Under the pieces are notes generated by a model, which saw only the letters and a program-made list of their open reading frames with translations, searched no databases and was not told where the DNA came from. This document shows positions 1-6,647 of a stretch of DNA of 7,168 nt, one piece after another; position 1 is the first letter of the stretch; each line of letters opens with the position of its first letter. Made by a program: the position numbers and the translations under genes. The stretch comes from HRBIN01 sp038891515 (GTDB taxonomy: Archaea; Thermoproteota; Nitrososphaeria_A; Caldarchaeales; Caldarchaeaceae): NCBI GenBank assembly GCA_038891515.1, contig JAWAEB010000077.1, positions 1-7,168 of the forward strand, in the 5' to 3' direction.

Positions 1-544
1 AGGCATGCTCATGACCCTGTTCAAGGACCCTGAAAGATATAAGCAGGTGTACTGGTCCAGATTTGAAGGCGTATACTATACGGGTGACTATGCGATGAAG
101 GACTCTGATGGTTATTTCTGGCTTCTGGGTAGGGCTGATGAGGTGCTCAAGGTGGCAGGGCACAGGCTTGGGACTATTGAATTGGAGGATGCTATGGTAA
201 GTCACAGGTCTGTGGCTGAGGCTGCTGTGGTGGGTAGGCCAGATGAGGTGAAGGGAGAGGTCATAGTAGCGTTCGTCACACTCAAGCAGGGCTACACGCC
301 GTCCCAAGAGCTTGCCAACGAGCTCCGTGAGCATGTGAGAAATCTGGTGGGGCCGATAGCCACTCCCGAGGAGATACACTTCGTACGTAGCCTACCTAAA
401 ACACGTAGCGGCAAGATAATGCGTAGAGTGATTAAGGCAGTAGCTTCAGAGATGGATGTAGGCGACATGTCTACACTTGAGGACGAGGCCTCGGTGGAAG
501 AGGTGAGGGCGGCAATAGAGTCCCTCCGATCAGGCAATGCATAA
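1..544 (+). CDS. acs: AMP-forming acyl-CoA synthetase (acetyl-CoA synthetase type), C-terminal part, 5' end outside window
   Basis: This is the C-terminal ~180 residues of an acyl-adenylate-forming enzyme that activates a short-chain acid (acetate being the usual substrate) with ATP and CoA. The frame is open from base 2, so the two early ATGs are internal codons and not the start. In order one sees the YYTGD motif (bases 74-88), the hinge motif GRADEVLKVAGHR (128-166), whose Asp marks the hinge between the large domain and the mobile C-terminal domain, and the PKTRSGKIMRR motif (395-427). The last Lys of that motif (codon 413-415) is the conserved catalytic lysine that protein acetylation inactivates in this family. 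The GPIATPEEIHF segment is typical of acetyl-CoA synthetases. The hinge reads LKVAGHR where classic acetate enzymes have INVSGHR, so propionate or 3-hydroxypropionate cannot be excluded; the acid-binding pocket lies outside the window. ppdK follows in the same direction after 37 bases. Confidence 0.92.
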   Translation, partial: GMLMTLFKDPERYKQVYWSRFEGVYYTGDYAMKDSDGYFWLLGRADEVLKVAGHRLGTIELEDAMVSHRSVAEAAVVGRPDEVKGEVIVAFVTLKQGYTPSQELANELREHVRNLVGPIATPEEIHFVRSLPKTRSGKIMRRVIKAVASEMDVGDMSTLEDEASVEEVRAAIESLRSGNA

Positions 545-570
545 ATGTCGCATATCAACTATGGGATACC

Positions 571-575
571 GGTGA
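571..575 (+). promoter_or_regulatory. Shine-Dalgarno site for ppdK
   Basis: GGTGA matches the archaeal anti-Shine-Dalgarno (3' end of 16S rRNA) and lies six bases before the ATG at 582. An in-frame TGA at 573-575 sits inside the site, so the ppdK start cannot lie upstream of it. The site suggests internal ribosome entry on a transcript shared with the preceding synthetase gene. Confidence 0.6.
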
Positions 576-581
576 CCACGC

Positions 582-3236
582 ATGGTGTTTGTAGGTACAT
601 TTCAAGAGCTAGCGGGCCTTGACAGGTTCGAGCTGGGAGGCAAGGGATATGGCCTTGTGGAGATGACCGCAATAGGCCTGCCGGTACCGCCTGGGATCAT
701 CATAAAGACAGATGCATGTAAGCAATATTATAGGTCGGGCGGTAGGATGCCTGAGGGTCTGCTGGAGGAGGTATTTCAAAAAATCAGGGTAATAGAAGGG
801 CAGACTGGTAGAAGGTTCGGCGACCCCAAGTCACCCCTGCTTCTCTCGGTCAGGTCCGGTGCACCCTACTCCATGCCAGGCATGATGGACACTATACTTA
901 ACTTGGGCCTTAACGACCAAATCGTTAAGGGACTTGCATCACTCACAGGAGATGAGCGGTTTGCATTTGACTCGTACCGACGTCTTATCCAAATGTTCGG
1001 AAAAGTAGCCATGGGTGTGGAGGGCCACAAGTTCGAAGAGATACTGGAGAGGCACAAGGAGATGCTTAACATTAGGCTGGATATAGAGATACCTCTGGAA
1101 CATCTCAAGCAGATTGTTGATGAGTTTAAGATGCTCATAAAGCAGGAGAAGGGTGTGGATTTCCCGCAGGACCCAAAGACTCAGCTCAAAATGGCCATCG
1201 AGGCAGTCTTCAAGTCATGGAACAATCCTAGAGCGATGGAATACAGGCGTTACTACAAGATACCAGACGATTTGGGCACGGCAGTGAATATACAGGCCAT
1301 GGTTTTCGGCAACATAGGTGAGAAGTCTGGTTCCGGTGTTGGATTTACAAGGAACCCAGCGACCGGTGAGAAGAAGCTATATGGCGAGTATCTACCTAGG
1401 TCGCAGGGCGAAGATGTGGTGGCCGGCATAAGGACGCCCCAGACCATAGACGACATGGATGTCACGCTGCGCCGCCAGCTGGAGGATGTGGCTGAAAAGC
1501 TGGAGCGCCACTTCCGTGATATGCAGGATTTTGAATTCACGGTGGAGAATGGCAAGCTCTACATGCTTCAGACAAGGAACGGCAAGAGGACAGCACAGGC
1601 AGCTATCAAGATAGCTGTTGACATGGTGGAGGAGGGGCTCATAACACCTGAAGAAGCTATACAGAGGATAGAGCCTACAGACCTTAGCCAGCTCCTTCAT
1701 AGGCGTCTAGACCCCAAGGCCAAGGTAACCCCTATCGCCAAGGGACTCAATGCATCTCCCGGCGCTGCATCTGGTAAGGTGATATTCAACACCGACGAGG
1801 CCGCAGACCTAGGTGCCAAGGGCGAGAAGATAATACTCGTGAGACCGGAGACCACGCCCGAGGACATAAGGGGACTCATAGCCGCCCTAGGGGTGCTCAC
1901 ATCACGCGGCGGAATGACCTCTCACGCCGCTGTGGTAGCCCGTGGGATGGGAAAGCCCGCCGTAGTAGGATGTGAGAGTATCAGGATCTACATGGATGAG
2001 GGGTATTTCAAGACCGCTGAGGGCGTTGTTGTGCGGAGGGGTGACATTATCACTATTGACGGCGGTAGCGGATTGGTGATGTTGGGTGAGGTGCCCACTG
2101 TTGAGCCTGAGCTGACACCTGAGTTTAGGAAGCTGCTCTCCATGGCCGATAACATGAGAAGGCTTGGTGTCAGGGCCAACGCTGACACCCCCGAGGCCGC
2201 TTCCAAGGCTAGGGAGTTCGGCGCTCAAGGAATTGGACTGTGCAGGACTGAACGTATGTTCAACGCACCTAACAGGCTACCCATTGTGCAGGAGATGATA
2301 ATGGCTGACGATGAGGAGGGTAGGAGGAAAGCGCTTGACAAGCTCCTTCCTTTCCAGCTGGAGGATTTCAAGGAGATATTCAGAGTTATGAAAGGCCTTC
2401 CCGTCACCGTCAGGCTTCTAGATCTACCCCTCCACGAATTCCTACCATCGTCGGAGCAGCTTCTGCGGGAGATGCTGGAGCCTGGACATGTGGCCGCGCC
2501 GCCTGAGGAGATACAGGAGAAGGCACGGATTCTCAGGAAGGTTCAGCAGCTACAGGAGCATAACCCTATGCTGGGACACCGTGGATGCAGGTTGGCCATC
2601 CGCTATCCGGAGATATATGAGATGCAGACAAAGGCCATAATGATGGCGGCCATATCGGTGCTGGAGGAGGAGGGGGAGACGGCTGAGGTCCAGATAATGC
2701 TGCCCCTAGTGAGTGAGAAGAATGAGCTAATCTACCTGAAAAGGGTTATCGAGAGGACTGCTGAGGAGGTTTTCAAGAAGATGGGGCGACGGATAAGGTA
2801 TAAGGTGGGGACGATGATTGAGACGCCGAGGGCCGCCCTCACCGCCCACGAAATCGCTGAGGTTGCAGACTTTTTCTCCTTCGGGACCAACGACTTGACA
2901 CAGACAACCTTTGGGTTCAGCAGGGATGACGCTGAGGCCAAGTTCATGGCCAACTATCTCGAGAACAGGATACTGCGGGCGAACCCATTTGAAACCATAG
3001 ACACAGCCGGAGTGGGCAGGCTTGTGAAGATTGGCACCGAGGAGGGGAGGAGAGCCAACCCAAGGCTTGAGGTGGGCATATGCGGTGAGCATGGCGGAGA
3101 ACCGGCTAGCATAAAGTTCTTCCATGAGGTAGGGCTTGACTACGTGAGCTGCTCACCCTACCGAATACCTATAGCGAGGCTGGCGGCAGCTCAGGCCGCC
3201 ATAGCCAGGCTCGAGAAGGCGCCCATAACAATCTAA
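582..3236 (+). CDS. ppdK: Pyruvate, phosphate dikinase
   Basis: The enzyme interconverts pyruvate + ATP + Pi and phosphoenolpyruvate + AMP + PPi in the cytoplasm. The 884 residues match the usual length of about 870-900. The N-terminal ATP-grasp part shows GGKG (Lys21), SVRSGA (Arg91), TRNPATGE (256-263) and LQTRNGKRT (Arg332). The central swivelling domain carries GGMTSHAAVVARGMGKPAVVG with the phosphorylated histidine at His448. The C-terminal TIM barrel holds the PEP/pyruvate site: CRTE (Arg555), RLLDLPLHEF (Arg611), MIETPRA (Glu747), FGTNDLTQTT (Asn770, Asp771) and the proton-donating Cys834 in GICGEHGGEP. All expected catalytic residues are present, so it should be active. The start is fixed by a Shine-Dalgarno site and an in-frame stop just upstream. 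With the adjacent acyl-CoA synthetase it fits gluconeogenesis from acetate or amino-acid carbon, although the reaction is reversible and a glycolytic role is possible. Its stop codon overlaps that of the convergent gene. Confidence 0.97.
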   Translation: MVFVGTFQELAGLDRFELGGKGYGLVEMTAIGLPVPPGIIIKTDACKQYYRSGGRMPEGLLEEVFQKIRVIEGQTGRRFGDPKSPLLLSVRSGAPYSMPGMMDTILNLGLNDQIVKGLASLTGDERFAFDSYRRLIQMFGKVAMGVEGHKFEEILERHKEMLNIRLDIEIPLEHLKQIVDEFKMLIKQEKGVDFPQDPKTQLKMAIEAVFKSWNNPRAMEYRRYYKIPDDLGTAVNIQAMVFGNIGEKSGSGVGFTRNPATGEKKLYGEYLPRSQGEDVVAGIRTPQTIDDMDVTLRRQLEDVAEKLERHFRDMQDFEFTVENGKLYMLQTRNGKRTAQAAIKIAVDMVEEGLITPEEAIQRIEPTDLSQLLHRRLDPKAKVTPIAKGLNASPGAASGKVIFNTDEAADLGAKGEKIILVRPETTPEDIRGLIAALGVLTSRGGMTSHAAVVARGMGKPAVVGCESIRIYMDEGYFKTAEGVVVRRGDIITIDGGSGLVMLGEVPTVEPELTPEFRKLLSMADNMRRLGVRANADTPEAASKAREFGAQGIGLCRTERMFNAPNRLPIVQEMIMADDEEGRRKALDKLLPFQLEDFKEIFRVMKGLPVTVRLLDLPLHEFLPSSEQLLREMLEPGHVAAPPEEIQEKARILRKVQQLQEHNPMLGHRGCRLAIRYPEIYEMQTKAIMMAAISVLEEEGETAEVQIMLPLVSEKNELIYLKRVIERTAEEVFKKMGRRIRYKVGTMIETPRAALTAHEIAEVADFFSFGTNDLTQTTFGFSRDDAEAKFMANYLENRILRANPFETIDTAGVGRLVKIGTEEGRRANPRLEVGICGEHGGEPASIKFFHEVGLDYVSCSPYRIPIARLAAAQAAIARLEKAPITI

Positions 3237-3670
3237 ACCCCCTCAGCATCCACCTGTCGCTCCTGACCATGCAGCATCCTATACCGGGCCATGTTACCCG
3301 TGCCGAGCCTCTCCAAAAACCCTCTCTCAGCCAGCCTAGCTAGGTAGGTGGACACGGTGCTGAGAGGTATAGGCTCCCTATACTCGTATCTATACGCCTC
3401 CACCACATCCCTTGTGGAGAACTGGTTGAAGGGGAAGTGCTTTTCCAGCACCTCCATCAGCTTTGTGAGCTTGTTCCCATGCCGTTGGGACGTGGGATCG
3501 GAGCCTCCGTATAACTCGAGGAAGTCGGCCAGCTGGAGCAGCTTCTCCCTATTGAGCCTACCCTCGAATGTAAGGGTAAGCCTATCGCCGTCCTCACTGT
3601 CCAGCTCCAGCTTTATACGTCTTCTGGCTATGACCAACTCCAGCCGGTTCGGCCTGCCTAGGAACCCCAA
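3233..3670 (-). CDS. Small winged helix-turn-helix protein, function unknown
   Basis: This 145-residue protein has two parts. Residues 18-55 look like a short beta-rich segment (RIKLELDSEDGDRLTLTFEG) followed by a helix (NREKLLQLADFLELYGG). Residues 66-133 look like a winged helix-turn-helix: helix 1 KLTKLMEVLEKHF, helix 2 STRDVVEAYRYEY, recognition helix PLSTVSTYLARLAERG (102-117), and a wing FLERLGTGNMARYRML. A DNA-binding or regulatory role is inferred from the fold pattern only. The reading frame has no ATG or GTG start; the only candidates are TTG at 3670 and TTG at 3637. A TATA-like CATATATT overlaps the first TTG, which would favour the second one and a protein of 134 residues starting just before IARRRIKLEL. 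The gene converges on ppdK with stop codons overlapping (CTAA at 3233-3236) and diverges from pcna. The opposite-strand frame shows no protein-like pattern. Confidence 0.75.
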   Translation of the reverse strand: MGFLGRPNRLELVIARRRIKLELDSEDGDRLTLTFEGRLNREKLLQLADFLELYGGSDPTSQRHGNKLTKLMEVLEKHFPFNQFSTRDVVEAYRYEYREPIPLSTVSTYLARLAERGFLERLGTGNMARYRMLHGQERQVDAEGV

Positions 3671-3677
3671 TATATGC
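3670..3677 (-). promoter_or_regulatory. Possible TATA box for the winged-helix gene
   Basis: On the - strand this reads as an AT-rich CATATATT in GC-rich surroundings. If it is the TATA box, transcription would start about 26 bases downstream near 3647, after the TTG at 3670 and about 10 bases before the TTG at 3637. This is the main reason to doubt the longer start. Confidence 0.35.
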
Positions 3678-3745
3678 GTTCCAGAAGGCTGAACACCTGG
3701 AGAGATATCAGGGTATGCGTAGGATGCTCTTCAGGTATGACCTAA

Positions 3746-3760
3746 GCGGGGGTGGCCAAG
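3746..3760 (+). other. tRNA-Leu-like 5' end sequence with no 3' half nearby
   Basis: These 15 bases (GCGGGGGTGGCCAAG) match the first 15 bases of the tRNA-Leu gene at 6648 except for one position: a complete 5' acceptor strand, T8, the GCC of the D-stem and the AAG that begins the D-loop. After a 14-base unrelated stretch, GGGTAAATC (3775-3783) again resembles the GGTCAAATC of the downstream gene (6666-6674). No anticodon arm, T-arm or matching 3' acceptor strand follows before pcna or precedes it in the spacer. It could be a tRNA fossil, the 5' half of a split tRNA, or chance. Confidence 0.4.
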
Positions 3761-3782
3761 TTCAGCGCCAGACTGGGTAAAT

Positions 3783-3790
3783 CTTTAAAG
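3783..3790 (+). promoter_or_regulatory. TATA box of the pcna-purP operon
   Basis: CTTTAAAG with the core TTTAAA at 3784-3789 matches an archaeal TATA box, and the bases GTAAAT just upstream could serve as the TFB recognition element. Transcription would start about 26 bases downstream, near 3811-3814, leaving a leader of only about 7-10 bases before the ATG at 3821. GTGA at 3811-3814 is a weak Shine-Dalgarno candidate. A leaderless or near-leaderless message is likely. Confidence 0.65.
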
Positions 3791-3820
3791 TGAGCAACTA
3801 TGATGAATGCGTGAATCACC

Positions 3821-4576
3821 ATGTCCTTCCTGATGAGGCTTACATCAGCTGACTTCTTAGCAGATATCGTCAAGGCCATCTCAGCCGTTGTGGATGAGGG
3901 GACCTTCACCGTGGATGAGAACGGCGTTAAACTCACATCCATGGACCCAGCTCACATAAGCCTAGTGAGCTTCGAGTTGGAAAGGTCGGCCGTCGAAGAG
4001 TACAGGTGCTCCAAACAGACGGACATATCGGTCAGCATAGTTGAGCTGCTCAAATTTCTAAGGAGGGCTGGGAGGGAGTCTCTCACCCTAGAGTATGATG
4101 ATGAGAAGAGGAAGTTGGGCCTTGTCTTCTCAGACCAGTCGGGGGGTAAGGTTAGAACATTCACCCTAAACGCCCTAGAGACTGGGTCCGGCAAGTCTCC
4201 AGTCCCCAACCTCGCCTTCGAGGCCAGATGCAGGGTGAACGTGGCTGCTTTCTCCGAGGCAGTAAGCGATGCTGCCCTAGTAAGTGACTATACCAAGATA
4301 GTGGTGACCCCAGATAGTATAGTGCTCTCCAGTAAGGGTGAGATGGGTACCCATCAGACTAGGCTGGCCAAAGGCGGTACGGCCGTGTATGAGATAGAGA
4401 CGGATAAGGAGGTCTCAGCTACCTTCAGCCTCACATATCTTGACAAGATAGTCTCCTCAAGCAAGTCCCTGTCCGATGAGGTGCAGCTGTCCCTTTCCAC
4501 CAATAAGCCTGTCAAGCTCGCCTTTCCAATACCGTCGGGGAAGCTGGAATTCCTCATCGCACCGAGAGTAGAGTAA
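3821..4576 (+). CDS. pcn: DNA polymerase sliding clamp (PCNA)
   Basis: The 251-residue protein has the length of an archaeal PCNA (about 245-250). PCNA forms a ring around DNA and tethers polymerase, FEN1, ligase and other PIP-box proteins during replication and repair. Residues 10-49 carry the N-terminal pattern DFLADIVKAISAVVDEGTFTVDENGVKL followed by MDPAH (41-45), a family hallmark. The interdomain connector lies around residues 118-135. The C-terminus, KLEFLIAPRVE, is the standard strand and tail that help form the PIP-box pocket. The start is fixed by an in-frame TGA at 3812-3814. Only one clamp gene is seen here, so whether the ring is a homotrimer or, as in many Crenarchaeota, a heterotrimer cannot be told. 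It is the first gene of a three-gene cluster: its stop TAA shares a base with the next ATG (TAATG), which implies translational coupling to the purP-like gene. Confidence 0.96.
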   Translation: MSFLMRLTSADFLADIVKAISAVVDEGTFTVDENGVKLTSMDPAHISLVSFELERSAVEEYRCSKQTDISVSIVELLKFLRRAGRESLTLEYDDEKRKLGLVFSDQSGGKVRTFTLNALETGSGKSPVPNLAFEARCRVNVAAFSEAVSDAALVSDYTKIVVTPDSIVLSSKGEMGTHQTRLAKGGTAVYEIETDKEVSATFSLTYLDKIVSSSKSLSDEVQLSLSTNKPVKLAFPIPSGKLEFLIAPRVE

Positions 4577-5622
4577 TGCCGTCAATATCTGTCATAGCCA
4601 GCCACAGCGCTTTAGATGTTCTCGACGGCGCGAGAGACGAGAAGCTTAGAGTGATAGCTATCGCCAAGAGAGGCCGGGAGAGAGCCTACAGGGAATTCCC
4701 CATCGTTGACAGACTCCTCATAGTGGCTGACTACTCCGAAGTCGTGGGAAGGGATGTCCAGAATGCCCTCATGGATGAGGACAGCGTCTTCATCCCCAAC
4801 AGAAGCTTTGCAGTCTATGTGGGATACGATAGGATAGAGAGGGAGTTTGAGGTCCCGGTATTCGGTAATAAGTATTTACTACGATGGGAGGAGAGGACGG
4901 GAGAGGCCAGCTACTATAGGCTTTTGGATGAGGCTGGCATAAACCGGCCCAAGACATTCACCGTAGATAATTTTGATGGGCCAGTCCTCGTGAAGTTGCC
5001 TGAGGCTAGGCGTAGGGTGGAGAGGGCCTTCATAGTGGCGGCCGATAAAAGTGATTTAGAATCCAAGCTAAAGAGATTGGTAGCTAGGGGTCTAGTGGAT
5101 CTGAGAGATCTGCCGAAGGTCTCGGCGGAAGAGTATGTATTCGGCGCCCACTTCAACGCCAACTACTTCCACAGCCCAGTGATGAACCGCTTGGAGCTCC
5201 ATAGCATAGACAGACGCATCCAATCAAGCCTTGACGGCATATACAGATTGCCTGCAAGAGACCAACTTAGCACAGACCCTGAGGTCAGATACGTGGAGGT
5301 GGGGCATGAGCCCGCAACGTTGAGGGAGAGCCTTCTGGAGAAGGTTTTCGAAATCGGACATAGGTTCGTGAAAGCCTGTGAGCGGCTGGTCCCACCCGGC
5401 ATCATCGGCCCTTTCACCCTCCAGTTCATAGTTACGCCCGACCTCGACATTGTGGTGTATGATGTGGCAACACGTATTGGAGGAGGCACCAACGTCTACA
5501 TGGGGATCGGGGGCCAGTACAGCAAGCTGTACTTTGGCAAGCCTATCTCGATGGGTAGGCGGATAGCTATGGAGATACGTATGGCCCGTGAGAGTGGTAG
5601 GTTGGAGATGCTCACTACATGA
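4576..5622 (+). CDS. PurP-family protein, copy 1, with a degenerate ATP-grasp loop
   Basis: PurP makes FAICAR monophosphate from AICAR monophosphate, formate and ATP in archaeal purine synthesis. This 348-residue protein aligns along the whole family: N-terminal VIASHSALDVLDGAR (6-20), FGNKYLLRWEE, PKTF, EEYVFGAHFNANYFHSP, the segment RLPARDQL (224-231), PPGIIGPF (273-280) and TRIGGGTN (299-306). Two conserved stretches are changed. The HGS motif is NRS (75-77), and the glycine-rich ATP-grasp loop, GARGGRGYF in the PurP enzymes I recall, reads EARRRVERAF here (143-152) with no glycine. ATP binding in the usual way therefore seems unlikely, although Lys140 just before the loop is kept. It may be a structural or regulatory partner of the second copy, or may use a different site. 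It starts in the pcna stop codon (TAATG) with only a weak upstream ribosome site, and its stop overlaps the next start by four bases. Confidence 0.88.
   Translation: MPSISVIASHSALDVLDGARDEKLRVIAIAKRGRERAYREFPIVDRLLIVADYSEVVGRDVQNALMDEDSVFIPNRSFAVYVGYDRIEREFEVPVFGNKYLLRWEERTGEASYYRLLDEAGINRPKTFTVDNFDGPVLVKLPEARRRVERAFIVAADKSDLESKLKRLVARGLVDLRDLPKVSAEEYVFGAHFNANYFHSPVMNRLELHSIDRRIQSSLDGIYRLPARDQLSTDPEVRYVEVGHEPATLRESLLEKVFEIGHRFVKACERLVPPGIIGPFTLQFIVTPDLDIVVYDVATRIGGGTNVYMGIGGQYSKLYFGKPISMGRRIAMEIRMARESGRLEMLTT
5604..5607 (+). promoter_or_regulatory. Ribosome binding site for the second purP-like gene
   Basis: GGAG lies inside the end of the preceding gene, 11 bases before the ATG at 5619. Together with the ATGA overlap it supports that start and translational coupling. 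Confidence 0.4.
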
Positions 5623-6620
5623 GTGACGTGGTGAGTTCCTATGATCCGGATAGGCTGGCAGTGGCAACGCTTGCCAGCCATACAGCCCTTCAAATACTTA
5701 GGGCCGCCCACAGGTACGGGTTTCACACGGTCGCCCTGTCCCACGGAGATGTGGCCAGATTCTACAGCAGGTTCAGCTTTATAGATGAGGTGTGGCCAGT
5801 GTCACCCACATCCCTCGGCGTTGTTGATAGTAAGTTGGTGGAGAGGAACGCCATACTAATCCCCCATGGAAGTTTGGTGGAGTATTTCGGGATTATGGTA
5901 AAAAGCCTCAAAACGCCCATATTCGGCAACAGGCACCTCGTAGACTGGGAGAGCGACCAAGAGCTGAAGATGAAGCTCCTGAGGGAGGCTAACATACCCA
6001 CCCCAAAAACCTTCCAATCATCCTCAGAGGCTAAGGTTCCCGCCATAGTAAAGCTATATGGAGCTAAGGGAGGAAGAGGATACTTTGTAGCTAGGAGTAG
6101 GGAGGAACTGGCCCTAAGATGCGCAGGATTGGCCGAGCCCTACATCGTACAGGAGTACGTGGTGGGCGTCCCAGCCTACTACCACTACTTTGCATCTAGG
6201 ATATGGGATAGGGTGGAGGTCTTCGGAGCCGATGTGAGATACGAGTCCAACGTAGATGGAAGGCTGAAGGACATCGTTGAACCCACATTCGTCGTCGTGG
6301 GAAACCAGCCCCTCATACTACGGGAATCACTCCTACCAAAGATCCAAGAATACGGCGAAGCCTTCGCGGATGCTGTGGAGAGAAACGTCCCACCAGGTCT
6401 TTTGGGGCCGTACAGCCTTGAATCCATAATAAGAGATGACATGGAGATAGTAGTGTTTGAATTCTCAGGCCGGATAGTAGCAGGCACAAATACATACATG
6501 TCCACAGGCTCACCCTACTCAGCCCTCTACTTCGACCATCCAATAGACATGGGAGAACGAATAGCGTTGGAGATAAAAGAAGCCTCTGCTAAAGGTAGAC
6601 TACAAGATATAACTACATAA
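5619..6620 (+). CDS. purP: PurP-family FAICAR synthetase, copy 2 (likely the ATP-binding subunit)
   Basis: This 333-residue protein is the more canonical of the two. It keeps ATLASHTALQILRAA near the N-terminus, HGS (83-85), FGNRHLVDWES, KLLREANIPTPKTF, the ATP-grasp loop KLYGAKGGRGYF (145-156), QEYVVG, RYESNVDG (207-214), PPGLLGPY (258-265) and EFSGRIVAGTN (281-291). The expected activity is ATP- and formate-dependent conversion of AICAR monophosphate to FAICAR monophosphate, the penultimate step to IMP. After YESNVDG the IPAKDQL-type segment present in family members and in copy 1 is missing, so the protein is roughly ten residues shorter at that point. It overlaps copy 1 by four bases (ATGA). 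The tRNA gene begins 27 bases after its stop, with no clear terminator between them. The exact reaction is inferred from family membership; related PurP-like proteins of unknown function exist. Confidence 0.88.
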   Translation: MSDVVSSYDPDRLAVATLASHTALQILRAAHRYGFHTVALSHGDVARFYSRFSFIDEVWPVSPTSLGVVDSKLVERNAILIPHGSLVEYFGIMVKSLKTPIFGNRHLVDWESDQELKMKLLREANIPTPKTFQSSSEAKVPAIVKLYGAKGGRGYFVARSREELALRCAGLAEPYIVQEYVVGVPAYYHYFASRIWDRVEVFGADVRYESNVDGRLKDIVEPTFVVVGNQPLILRESLLPKIQEYGEAFADAVERNVPPGLLGPYSLESIIRDDMEIVVFEFSGRIVAGTNTYMSTGSPYSALYFDHPIDMGERIALEIKEASAKGRLQDITT

Positions 6621-6647
6621 AACACCCCACCAACATAAAAAAAACAG

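Noticed and set aside
2727..3125. Long - strand frame of 132 codons inside ppdK
   Set aside because: It lies wholly antisense to conserved ppdK catalytic motifs and shows no family pattern.
3348..3692. + strand frame of 114 codons opposite the winged-helix gene
   Set aside because: Its translation is a serine-rich, low-complexity antisense product without a recognisable pattern, while the - strand frame shows a clear winged helix.
3800..3852. C/D-box-like elements: ATGATGA at 3800-3806, CTGATGA near 3830 and CTGA at 3849-3852
   Set aside because: The spacing (about 23 bases between the first boxes, with D' and C' overlapping) does not fit an archaeal C/D box RNA, and the later boxes lie in the pcna coding sequence.
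6621..6647. A-rich stretch between purP and the tRNA as terminator or tRNA promoter
   Set aside because: There is no T-run on the + strand, no stem, and no TATA box at about 26 bases before the tRNA, so neither function is supported.
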